From NCBI GenBank assembly GCA_937927195.1, contig CALBCY010000084.1, positions 1 through 34,970 of the forward strand: a DNA stretch of 34,970 nt, read 5' to 3'. Position 1 is the first letter of the stretch; each line of letters starts with the position of its first letter. Under the pieces are notes generated by a model. It worked only from the letters and a program-made list of their open reading frames with translations, was not told where the DNA came from and did not search any database. Both the position numbers and the translations under genes were made by a program. Of the stretch, positions 17,701-25,900 are shown one piece after another. This stretch comes from an uncultured Chitinophagales bacterium. Lineage in GTDB: Bacteria; Bacteroidota; Bacteroidia; Chitinophagales; UBA2359.

Positions 17701-18945
17701 GAGCGGATCTGTAACCCTTGCTAAATTTCCTTTTAAATCATAATGAAATGAGACGATGGTGAACTGTTCATTTTCTTTTTCAGGGTGAGGCGCTTCAATT
17801 TTTTGTATTCTGCCTTTTAAGTCGGTAACTATTTTGAAATTTCTACCTGTACTGTCGATTATTTTTTGAAGATGAAGTTTGTTATTGTACTCAAAATTAA
17901 TTTCAAAATTATTTGCATTCTTAATCTTTTCTAAAGGACGGAATTGATTTTTTTGTAGGCCTTTAAAATAGTAGGCATATTGATTTTGGTCTTTAATAAA
18001 ATACCCATCTTCAGTTTTGTAAAGCCTTATTTTGTCAAGACTGCTAACTGCTTCTTCACCGACTTCTAAGAAGGGAAATCGTATGGTTCTGCCATCATTC
18101 AATCTCACGACGACTGATTCGTCATTGGTGTCAACATTCAATCCCCAATCGTAAGAATGATGCCATCCGTGGCCAACAGGGCCATCGTAAACCGAAGTTG
18201 AATACCAGATTCTTTCAAATTTTAAAGGAATTGGTCCGTTGATTTCAAAGTCGGTAAAATCGGTGTAAACTTTTCCTGTTGCAACATCGACAGGATGACC
18301 TGCGGTAGTGCAAGCAGAAGTTGGTGCTTCATTTCTGGAAGAGCCTTCCTCATTTTTTACTTTTTTTATTTTTGCTTTTTTGTTTCTAAAAAGCCGGCCC
18401 ATTTTTTTCTTTCCCTTGGCTTTCCCGCCTCCGCCTCCCTTAGGAACTGGTGGTGCCATCATGGTAATTGTTGGTGGTCCACCGACCAAAACTGGTGGTC
18501 CTGCGGGAATGGACATAACACTTGATGTTGGTGAATACAAACCCATAAGTGGCATTGGTTTGCTTTTTCTAGGAGGAGGAGGGATGCCAACTGTTTGACA
18601 GGTTAGAACCTGTCCACCCATAGAGCCCAATACGTCGCCATCCGCAAGTACGGTGGCGCTTCCCATGAATAATTCGCCGTCGTTGGTTGGAGGAGGGGGA
18701 ACAAAACCAGCGCCCATTGGAATGTGTGGTGGTACAGCTTTGGCATTGAATCCAGCAATACCAGCTGGCATATTGTTGATTCTTACTTTAGCTCCTGTTG
18801 GGGACATCTTGCCCGGATCCATTAACATGCCCACAAATGGATGTGGGAGTGGGGTAGGAATAGGTGGTGCCGGTGGCGCAGGTATAAAAACCATATGCAC
18901 ATCAACACCCATCACCGGATCCATCATTTTGACTGCGGGGATCAT
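14791..18945 (-). CDS. PAAR-like / Rhs polymorphic toxin
   Basis: 1384 residues. Residues 1-168 are a Pro/Gly-rich PAAR-like tip domain (VHMVFIPAPPAPPIPTPLPH, later GSATVLADGDVLGSMGG and VLTCQTVG). A Gly/Lys-rich basic linker covers about 169-198. From about 211 (ACTTAGHPVDVATGKV) begins a DUF6531-type entry, then many YD/Rhs repeats (for example FEYDALGRRISK). The Rhs core ends with YYNRFRYYDPESGGYISEDP, GLLGGNPSLYAYSSD and DVLGL near residue 1259. The last 125 residues are the variable toxin tip. Conserved-looking His motifs there are WDHADGSQVRIHPYG, NAHVHK and ETHIGIRNP, reminiscent of the Ntox24-type putative nuclease group (memory, low confidence). Inference: the tip is carried by a contractile injection or type VI-like apparatus, and the tail is released inside the Rhs cage. 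The start overlaps the upstream gene by ATGA, and a likely immunity gene follows. Confidence 0.9.
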   Translation of the reverse strand: MIPAVKMMDPVMGVDVHMVFIPAPPAPPIPTPLPHPFVGMLMDPGKMSPTGAKVRINNMPAGIAGFNAKAVPPHIPMGAGFVPPPPTNDGELFMGSATVLADGDVLGSMGGQVLTCQTVGIPPPPRKSKPMPLMGLYSPTSSVMSIPAGPPVLVGGPPTITMMAPPVPKGGGGGKAKGKKKMGRLFRNKKAKIKKVKNEEGSSRNEAPTSACTTAGHPVDVATGKVYTDFTDFEINGPIPLKFERIWYSTSVYDGPVGHGWHHSYDWGLNVDTNDESVVVRLNDGRTIRFPFLEVGEEAVSSLDKIRLYKTEDGYFIKDQNQYAYYFKGLQKNQFRPLEKIKNANNFEINFEYNNKLHLQKIIDSTGRNFKIVTDLKGRIQKIEAPHPEKENEQFTIVSFHYDLKGNLARVTDPLGKAFHFKYRGHLLEQETNRNGLSFYFKWDRDDEHAYCTRTWGDGGIYDNQLIYNKKDRITTVTNALGHKAEHHYNKSGLVTKTIDANGAESIKIFDDDQQLIEEIDELGRNTYHSYDERGNRNATTFPDGSVIEMEYDERSQLIWLKDQLGGEWKWAYNENGILVAKSDPLDNPMIFNHEDGRLIELMDGMGNQTIINYDKFHNITEIINPNEGSTKLEYDRLGRNISVTNPNKGTLKRTIDLIGRSKRIYESDGNIRQLNYDAEGNLIRLMDKQKEVKFEYGGFNRMTARIESGTRVEFDYDKEDQLIGIKNEKGYAFRFALDQRGEPVLETGFDEKNIRYIRDLNGRIKSIQRPMGKNSSFVYDSMDRIVGIEHWDASKEQFKFDLAGRLEEAKNASTIVRFERDAIGNIIKENQGEHFVEKEFDISGLSIALRSSKGANISFERNQSGELTGINAQSESGEAKWTSSIQRDLMGLEIQRDLPGGIQSRWKRDKLGRPLEHNVFSGTQEFISRTYKWDFNNLLKEINDLKTGKVTFGHDIFGNLSWAEYPDQVLYKIPDAVGNLFTSQSRKDRRYSPAGQLLECTKFNYTYDVLGNLIQKTSKQGAGSTSYEWNASGMLTSVSKPDGRIVRFEYDALGRRISKTYKDKTTKWIWDGNVPLHEWVESSKGKVRLQSGGMKISNKGSENGIFKIKKRDQKIQIQAANAPPKELVQNSDLITWVFEPGNFSPSAKIVGEEAFSIISDHIGAPTAMFDASGKKVWSCNLNIYGEAINLEGELGDCPFRYPGQYEDVETGLYYNRFRYYDPESGGYISEDPIGLLGGNPSLYAYSSDINTSVDVLGLAACNSASGHLPPLRGMSETQVRKTLQQSGYTQTKVSNSSARNETWDHADGSQVRIHPYGNERTTMRNGNLTPKSGLNAHVHKQNPAGDQLNDKGEVSSNPDETHIGIRNPQDLPAVRNRPHGYGA

Positions 18946-20306
18946 TTCAAAATGGATTTAAATTCAACACGTTCTTCCCAATCTATGCCAACCAATTCAA
19001 TCATTTTTTGTCGGGTGACCAATTTCGATTTTGGAAGATTCATCGATTCAGCCAATCGGAGTAATGCATCACCGATGTATGGTAACATACTGTTTCTAAG
19101 CATTCCTTTTCTGATTTCAATATCGTCAGGATTAGAATCTTCTTTTTTTATTTCATCGAGAATAGAGTCTCTCATTTTTTCTCCCACTTTAACTGCATTT
19201 TGATTACATAGCCAAGCCTTGGTCAAGTCTTGTTCTGCTTCGTAAGACATTGCTGCCATTCGCCAGGCCTCCATTTCACCAAAAAGATCATCGGCTAATT
19301 GACTTGGACCAACAGCCTCTTCGTAAAGAGCTGCGGACTCTTTGAAGTTCTTATTGATGATGTGAACGGCAGCTTGTGAAAATATCGTAGTTGGTAGTAA
19401 TTTTTTCAAAACAGGTGCTGTTCCATTTTGAGCAACACTTCTTGCTTTGCCAAAGTTTTTCAAAGCCATGTCCATCTTTTTTGCATTCATTTGAATTGTT
19501 GCCACCAGGGAATGTGTAAAGACTTCAAGGTGAGGCCATTTATTCTTTTTCGTTAAATCGAGTGCTTGCTTTGACAACTTATCTACCAGACCTAAATTTT
19601 GTTTTTTGCCAGCCTGCGTTATTGCAATAAATTTTTTTCTGTATTGTACTCCTGGGTTTTTGGGATCACCCATTGCGGCCAATTGGCTCATCATTGAATC
19701 AATATCTAGCTCTGGGCATAGAACTGTTAAGTCTACAGGAAATACTTCAATCAAATCATTGTAGAGCGGATTTGATTCTGTTTGTAGAAGGCAAATTCTT
19801 ACTCTTTTAGGGATTCCCGATTCTATAGCTTTCCCAATCCAATGAAGAAATTTATTTAAATCAGAAATTTTGGGCGGACGAAGATAGGCTACAATTAAAC
19901 CATCAGATATTGATGGAATACTTTGAATGAAATATTGAAGATTGTTAGTGAAATTTTCTGGGTTTTGGAAAATTGCTTTTGTTTTTTGAGGAGTCCAAGA
20001 GACCTCTATTTTTTCTTTATCCAATTCTTCCCGAACATCATCCAATTGAGATTCGAGTTCTGTGATTAGATCATTTGTATATTGGGTCGAGTTTTTGAAC
20101 TCGCTTTCAAACTCTAAAAAAAAGTCATTTAAATTTCCTACTTCAGAAGTTTCTGTTTGGAAAAATGAATTCATTAATTGTGACTCATCATCATCAATGT
20201 GCCAAAGGCAAATTTTGGCTTTTTCTTTCTTGGCAAATTGCTGCCAAAGCTGCCCTATTTTCTTCAGTCTTTGATCGACTGCATTTTGACTTTTAAAGTT
20301 TTGCAT
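18942..20306 (-). CDS. TPR-containing protein, candidate adaptor/chaperone of the Rhs toxin
   Basis: 454 residues from the ATG at 20306; a TTG one codon earlier is less likely. The stop overlaps the start codon of the PAAR/Rhs gene in ATGA, indicating translational coupling. The N-terminal half begins with a charged helical region (about residues 55-90, coiled-coil-like, ITELESQLDDVREELDKEK). It continues into an alpha/beta portion with hydrophobic strands (DGLIVAYLRPP, RVRICLLQTE, PVDLTVLCPEL). The C-terminal half (about 240-400) has helical pairs fitting TPRs (MDMALKNFGKARSVA; FKESAALYEEAVG; LTKAWLCNQNAVKVG). It shows no clear likeness to the EagR or DUF4123 adaptors used by other PAAR/Rhs effectors. 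Inference from coupling: it loads or stabilises the toxin. Confidence 0.75.
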   Translation of the reverse strand: MQNFKSQNAVDQRLKKIGQLWQQFAKKEKAKICLWHIDDDESQLMNSFFQTETSEVGNLNDFFLEFESEFKNSTQYTNDLITELESQLDDVREELDKEKIEVSWTPQKTKAIFQNPENFTNNLQYFIQSIPSISDGLIVAYLRPPKISDLNKFLHWIGKAIESGIPKRVRICLLQTESNPLYNDLIEVFPVDLTVLCPELDIDSMMSQLAAMGDPKNPGVQYRKKFIAITQAGKKQNLGLVDKLSKQALDLTKKNKWPHLEVFTHSLVATIQMNAKKMDMALKNFGKARSVAQNGTAPVLKKLLPTTIFSQAAVHIINKNFKESAALYEEAVGPSQLADDLFGEMEAWRMAAMSYEAEQDLTKAWLCNQNAVKVGEKMRDSILDEIKKEDSNPDDIEIRKGMLRNSMLPYIGDALLRLAESMNLPKSKLVTRQKMIELVGIDWEERVEFKSILK

Positions 20307-20323
20307 CAAATTTGAAAATATGA

Positions 20324-20539
20324 TTATTGCTTGGTTGAGTCTAATTTTGTGGACTGATACTTTTTAAGTGAAGAGTTGAGGGACATCAATTTTATGGCCT
20401 CTGATCTTAAAACAACATTCTTTCTTACTGCTTCAAACAATTGTCTTGGAATTTCTTCCCTCCTATCACTTTCCATCATCTTGATGTAGTGTGTAGGGTC
20501 AATAAATTCTGTCCTCTTTATCATATCAATAACCTTCAT
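20324..20539 (-). CDS. small hypothetical protein at the head of the Rhs operon
   Basis: 71 residues, MKVIDMIKRTEFIDPTHYIK to the stop, basic and probably helical, with no signal or membrane segment. It ends 17 nt before the ATG of the TPR gene on the same strand, so it is likely the first gene of the toxin operon. Composition and codon use look coding, and the start is the only ATG giving good spacing. Not recognised. It could be a small chaperone or regulator of the toxin; this is inference from position only. Confidence 0.6.
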   Translation of the reverse strand: MKVIDMIKRTEFIDPTHYIKMMESDRREEIPRQLFEAVRKNVVLRSEAIKLMSLNSSLKKYQSTKLDSTKQ

Positions 20540-20611
20540 TCACCTAATTGGACGTGAAGTGATTGAGCTTTTTGAAATTTATTTATTATTTCATGAGGTT
20601 TCAAACATTAA

Positions 20612-20654
20612 GGCCTCCTAATCGATTGCTTTTTAGCGAGTCGATTAGGAGGCC
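20612..20654. terminator. terminator-like hairpin between the sigma-like gene and the Rhs operon
   Basis: GGCCTCCTAATCGA (20612-20625) is perfectly complementary to TCGATTAGGAGGCC (20641-20654). The loop itself can extend the stem (TTGCT/AGCGA). T-rich runs follow on the right. It probably separates the transcript of the 20699-21709 gene from the toxin operon. Confidence 0.7.
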
Positions 20655-20698
20655 CTAATGAATTTTTTAGATTTTTTTTCTGGGTGTGATGGCTGTTG

Positions 20699-21709
20699 CT
20701 AGGCAAATTGTTTATGGATGATGTATTCAAAGTATTCATCCAAAGCTCTGTCCAATTTTCCAGTAGAAAGTTCTGGAATATAAATTGGATAGGACTTGAG
20801 AAGGTATCTAAGTAAATTGTTTCGATGTTTCTTCATCCAGTCTTTTGTAGTTCTTATAGTTTGCTGTTTGTAGCTCAGTTCACAGATGAAGCCATTCAAT
20901 ACTGCCCAAAGGTCGCCTTTTGACATTAATGAATAATTAGAACCAAAGGTGTCTAAAACAGCAATGTATAGTTTGTTTGGTCGATTCGGGAATAAACTTC
21001 TAAGTTCAGATAGTGTTATTTGTGTCCTGTAAAAGATTTTTATGCAAAAAATGAACTTGTTTTGCTCTTCTTTACTTTGAAATTCAGTTGAAATCAAATG
21101 TAGGAAATTGGTGTAATCGGGTAAAGAGCCCGTTGAGGGAATGTCATCGATTGCAGAATTATTGTAGGCACCTGGTTCAATAATTTTCTCTTTAGGCAAT
21201 TTTCTTATCTCATCAATAAGCGCATTTTTAATGATTCGGTAGAAGTAAACACTAAACAATGCTTCCCCTTTAAAATTTAATTTACCCAAGATGATCTTTT
21301 CAACAAGTTTGGCATTTACATTTTCTAAAAGCCAACCGAACATTTCCTGATTTGCACTTTGTTTGTTTTCTGGAAAGTATTTTAGCAAGGTATTGTAAAC
21401 CAAATGTTTTACATAAGCTTGGTATTTTTCGACCAGCTTCTCCGATTTTTGTTCCAGTAATAGTTTGTCTTCTACATCACCACAAATTTTATTGATGAGT
21501 TTTAAACAAAGCATTTTATCACTTGCATCCTGAGGGTCTAGTTTTTGCCGAAAGCGATCTTTAACTTCCTGAAAAACAGAATCTACATCTGGAGTCTTAT
21601 AAAACCAATCCTTAACAAGTTTAACAATAATAAATTTTAACTCATCATCAAGGAAGGGTGACTGACGAAACTCAGGGTCTTGATTGTTTCTTTTTGAGGT
21701 TGTTTCCAT
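20699..21709 (-). CDS. divergent sigma-70-family-like factor
   Basis: 336 residues, cytoplasmic. Residues 96-170 fit sigma region 2: YVKHLVYNTLLKYF, then a stretch ending FSVYFYRIIKNALIDEIRK (152-170), which parallels the region 2.3/2.4 pattern of ECF factors (F..WLyrIarN..iDelRr). Further on, TQITLSELRSLFPNRPNKLY (about 235-255) could be part of a region-4-like helix-turn-helix, but the match is loose. The protein is longer than typical ECF factors (about 180-200 aa), with an extra N-terminal 90 residues and an extended tail. It lies directly upstream of the Rhs operon on the same strand, separated by a hairpin terminator. Inference: an alternative sigma factor, possibly for nearby genes. 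It could instead be a degenerate sigma-like protein. Confidence 0.6.
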   Translation of the reverse strand: METTSKRNNQDPEFRQSPFLDDELKFIIVKLVKDWFYKTPDVDSVFQEVKDRFRQKLDPQDASDKMLCLKLINKICGDVEDKLLLEQKSEKLVEKYQAYVKHLVYNTLLKYFPENKQSANQEMFGWLLENVNAKLVEKIILGKLNFKGEALFSVYFYRIIKNALIDEIRKLPKEKIIEPGAYNNSAIDDIPSTGSLPDYTNFLHLISTEFQSKEEQNKFIFCIKIFYRTQITLSELRSLFPNRPNKLYIAVLDTFGSNYSLMSKGDLWAVLNGFICELSYKQQTIRTTKDWMKKHRNNLLRYLLKSYPIYIPELSTGKLDRALDEYFEYIIHKQFA

Positions 21710-21842
21710 GAGGTGATTTTTATAATTTAGAATTATAATTACTAAGATATGATAACTTGTTCATTCTTACATACGATAAAAAGTCTAATGTGTATTTGGG
21801 CACTTTTATGGATATTTTGGTTTGTTCCAACATATATTTAGT

Positions 21843-22577
21843 TTAAAAAATGTTTATGAATTTTGCCAGGTCTGATTTCTTAGAACGCGATACATTGATT
21901 TTTTTTCCGTTCGTCATGATAACAAATGCATTGTTGCTTTTGCAGTATTTAAATATGTAGTTTATATTGATTAAATAAGATTGGTGTACCCTAAAAAAGT
22001 GTTCTTGCATAAGGCCTCGTTCAATAACTTTTAGTTGTTTCGTTACTATCTGGGTGCCTCCTTCTTCTAAGTGTATTAAGGTGTAATTGCCATCAGCTTC
22101 GAAATAACAAATGGAGTTTATTGAGTAAAATACCGAACCTTCTTTGCAGGGAAATGCAATTCTTTCTATCTGGTTTATCTTTAATGAGGATTCTAAATTG
22201 TCTAGTCTATTTATAATCTTATTATTGAGGCTTATCAGTTTTTTTGTAGCAAGAATTTTAAGTGAAAAAGAATAGTCATCAATACTATTGTCAATGGTTT
22301 CAAATGGAAAGATTGTATTGTTGGTTTTTTCAGTATTGATTCCAATTATTTCAATACAACTATCTTGAAACGCTTGGATTTCAACGGGATAAGAAGAAGG
22401 AGTAGAAAGTGGATCTATTTCAAAAAGTACAAGTTCTGGATTTGATTTTTGACTGGATAATTGGTGGAAACCCAGGTGGGTTTCTATACTAAACTGATTA
22501 GGGAAAATTGTTTCAAATTTTGAAATCAAACTTTCCTTCAGTTGTAAATCACTACCAATTATTACTGTTTCAATCAT
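21843..22577 (-). CDS. LytTR DNA-binding regulator with degenerate receiver domain
   Basis: 244 residues. The C-terminal 105 residues are a clear LytTR domain: ERIAFPCKEGSVFY, SICYFEADGNYTLIHL, FFRVHQSYLININYIFKY and KKINVSRSKKSDLAKF. The N-terminal 120 residues have the length and strand pattern of a receiver (VIIGSDLQLKESL; PELVLFEIDPLS). However, the Asp pair at the end of strand 1 is missing, and Glu53 sits where the phospho-acceptor Asp would align. No kinase gene is adjacent. Inference: a phosphorylation-independent or otherwise controlled regulator. It lies about 345 bp from the stop of the large C25-like gene and about 130 bp from the sigma-like gene, all on the minus strand. Confidence 0.88.
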   Translation of the reverse strand: MIETVIIGSDLQLKESLISKFETIFPNQFSIETHLGFHQLSSQKSNPELVLFEIDPLSTPSSYPVEIQAFQDSCIEIIGINTEKTNNTIFPFETIDNSIDDYSFSLKILATKKLISLNNKIINRLDNLESSLKINQIERIAFPCKEGSVFYSINSICYFEADGNYTLIHLEEGGTQIVTKQLKVIERGLMQEHFFRVHQSYLININYIFKYCKSNNAFVIMTNGKKINVSRSKKSDLAKFINIF

Positions 22578-22923
22578 GGATGCAAATAACAGTTTTATAA
22601 AATTAGAGACTAAATTCCACTAATCGTCCTGGTCTTAAATCAAAAAGATCAAGACATGGCCAAGTAAAATTTCCCAATTCCAATTTTATAAAAATGCTTT
22701 CCGATCCCAATGGAAAGCTGCAAACGGATAATTGTTTGCAAATCTGTAACAGATTTCTAACGGAGTTTTAGATTTAATGTAACTTTCATCAAACTAACAA
22801 AATGTTCTAAATATAAAGTCCCAAAAACAAGAACATAAATGATTGTTACCAAATCTATGTTGCAAATATATAGTAAAAAAACATATAAAACCTTGTTTTT
22901 AATATTTTTTTTCTGCCCTTTTA
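22578..22923. other. intergenic region without a gene
   Basis: About 345 AT-rich bp between two leftward genes. It contains small inverted repeats, notably AATCTG-TAA-CAGATT at 22741-22755, which could be an operator for the LytTR gene. No terminator with a strong stem was seen after the C25-like gene, and there is no credible ORF. Confidence 0.5.
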
Positions 22924-25900
22924 TTAATTGATAATTATTTTTCTGAAATAAATCTGGTTGTTTTTTTCAATCCCAACTAGATATAAACCTGACTTAAGTT
23001 CATGCAGATTTAACCTGTAATTGATTGATGAGGCGTTTCTGTTAAGAACCTCTTTCCCCTGTAAATCATAAATAGAAATATTATCGATCATTTCATTTGA
23101 TTCAAAAACTAAATAATCAGATGCAGGGTTGGGATAAATTTTAAGGAATGATTCAAGGTTTGTTTCTCCAGAAATTTCGTCGAGCGCAGTTTGAACGTAA
23201 TTGATGTTGACTGACTTTTCGATTATATAATTTAACTCCTGAGCACCATCCATCACCACACCTGCGGTAACTTTGAATTCCAATCCTTCTAAATCTGTTT
23301 TACCATCAAGATTGTCGATGATTACGACCAAGGATCCAAAAGAACCACTGCCGATTACACTTAATTGATCTGTTTTGGAATAACCAATGTCTACTTTTCC
23401 TAAATGCTGTTTTACCAATGAAATGTTTGAAATTGTATCTCCCAAAAATGAATCTGTAAAACGAATATTAACCGATTCCTCATCAATAAATATAGGGTTG
23501 TATTCAACAGAAAAAGCAATGCCGTAAACATCAACAAGATTGTTCTCATTTCCTAGGACAAAGTCAAAACTAAGGGTATCTCCAAGCTGAATAGTGGTTT
23601 GATTGGGAACAATATCCAAATCAATGTCCGTTTCAACATCCTCGGAATTCTTATCAGCAGTATTGCCATAGTTCAACTTAATCACATCAATGTCGCTCTT
23701 GTTTATTTCACTATCACCATTGCAATCAGCATGTTTGTAATTGTTGCCATCATTAAAATCATTTCCCCAATTGTTCGCTGTCTGTGGGACCCATAGAATG
23801 TTTCCGTTTTTTCTAACGAAGCCCGATTGATCAAATCCCCAACCGATGTTTAATAAATCCCAATTGTCTGCGATGCCATCTTTGTTGGTATCTCCGGGCC
23901 AAACACAATCGGTCTGACAAGTTTGGAAACTAATTTTTACACTGCTTTCATTGTTTTCCTCACAAATTTCACTCAACTCATTTTCAGGATCAATGATGCA
24001 GATGAATTCATTTTCTCCGTCTTCCCAGAAGTCCAATTTGAATTTGAGCTGCATAGTGTCTTTATGACCTTTTGGGAAAATTTCGATTTCTTTAAAAAGA
24101 TATTCAGCCGTTTGATTTATCCTTCTGTTGATTTGAACGTTTACAGCTGAGTCCAATGGAGCACCGTTGTTAACAATAACCAAATCAAGATAAATGCTAT
24201 CCGCAAGATTGTTGAGTGTGTCGGCATTAGAAATCACTTCAATAAGGTCAATGTCTTTTTGTTTGAAATAATGAATTTTGATTGCCGGATCTCCAGCAAA
24301 AGTCATTTCATTGGAAATTGCTTTTAGTAAATCATCGTCTTCTTGATAAATACTGGCAAAAGTATTTTGAATGTTTTTCCCAACGGATTGTCCATAAAAT
24401 TCACCAGCTAAGTTTTTGAAAAAAGCCTCCGAAATAATTTGAACATAACCAGCATAACTATAATCTGTCGGAGCCATAAAGCCAATCGCACCTTTGCCAG
24501 GTGTCATCAAAAAATCTTCTGCCATGCAAGTGATTTGAGGCTCTCCATTGATGTTTCCAGTAAAGCTGGTGTTCGCATAAATGAATGGATATTTTCCAGC
24601 ATTGTCATAACTTTCTGCTTCCTGAATGTCAAATTGCCAAACGCAGGATGGAAGAGAATAACCCGTATAATTAATAATGGCCAAGCCCTCGTTAATATTC
24701 GTTTCAAATTCAGGATTGTCTTCATAAGGCGTCAAATCGCCAGAACTCGCTGGCCCATAAGAATCAAGAAAAGTATTGACAATGTTGTAACCTGCGGAGT
24801 CGCTGATATGGTTCTCCAATTGGTCTAAGTAGCTTAAGAATGTCGATGTCTCATTCTGTCCCCATCCTTTTGCAATTTGAACAGTGTTTTTCATCCACGA
24901 AATATTTTCTAAGTCTTCGCAATTATAATTTTGTTGAAGACTTTCATGTTCAACAACTTTGTCTAGGTAAGCCTTCAATTGCAGAGGGTTTTGAGCAGGA
25001 ATTCTTCCTACAGCAAGCTGGGGACGATAATCTCCAAAGTCCCTTCCAGCCAATAAATTGTCAGAAGCAACAAATCCATAGGACGGGACAAGACAACTAT
25101 TGTAAGCGATGGAATCGTATCTTGTTAGATCATATCTTATTCCTTTTCCCATTAAGTTTAAATACTCCGGAACAGTTGCCCAGTTATCAATGGCAAAATT
25201 GACGAAGTTTTGAATGGCCAATGGGTGCTTTTCAATTCCATACGAAAATGAATCGTATAAATCATCGATGAATACTACTTGAGAACTGAATTCACCGCCT
25301 TGAATACTCTGGCGATAATCAGCATATCTTGCTACTTGATCTTCCGGTCCAACTGTTAGGTTTGGATGTGAAATGATTAGGTAATTTCCTTGCAGATCTA
25401 TTGAAGAGAAATCTATAAAGTTTTTTTCTGCAATGTCAGTGATTTCAATAGTCGTCTCTGGATTGCTTATGTAAAATGACCTTGAACTTATGAGGTCGAT
25501 TTGTTCTGCTTTAAATTGGTAAATACCATTTTCTTCTGTAGGAACAATTCTTTTTAATGCGCTTAAGTCATAAATAACCGCTTCGGTTCCTCCATCAAAG
25601 TTTTCTATTTCGAAATATTTATCACCATCTACTTCATAATTGAATTGAAATTGATTGCTTCCGCCAAAATCAAAGGCTCTTGGATATTCAATTTCTGAAT
25701 TACCAATTGAAAATGCCGATTCATACGGGAATCCATTGGTGGTGCCATTTAAAGCCAAAAAATTCAAAATGGTATGTGGAATATCATTGATATTGGAATC
25801 AGTTTCTATTGAACTTAAAGGAAGAATTATTTCGTAGTTCTCTGTCGAGAAGTTGGCAAAACTGCCTTCAAGTAGCATTTGTCCATCCAAGTTGATTTCA

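Noticed and set aside
18308-18961. Plus-strand Gly/Pro-rich frames opposite the PAAR-like region
   Set aside because: They are antisense to the Pro/Gly-rich N-terminus of the Rhs protein, whose frame, domains and coupling are clear.
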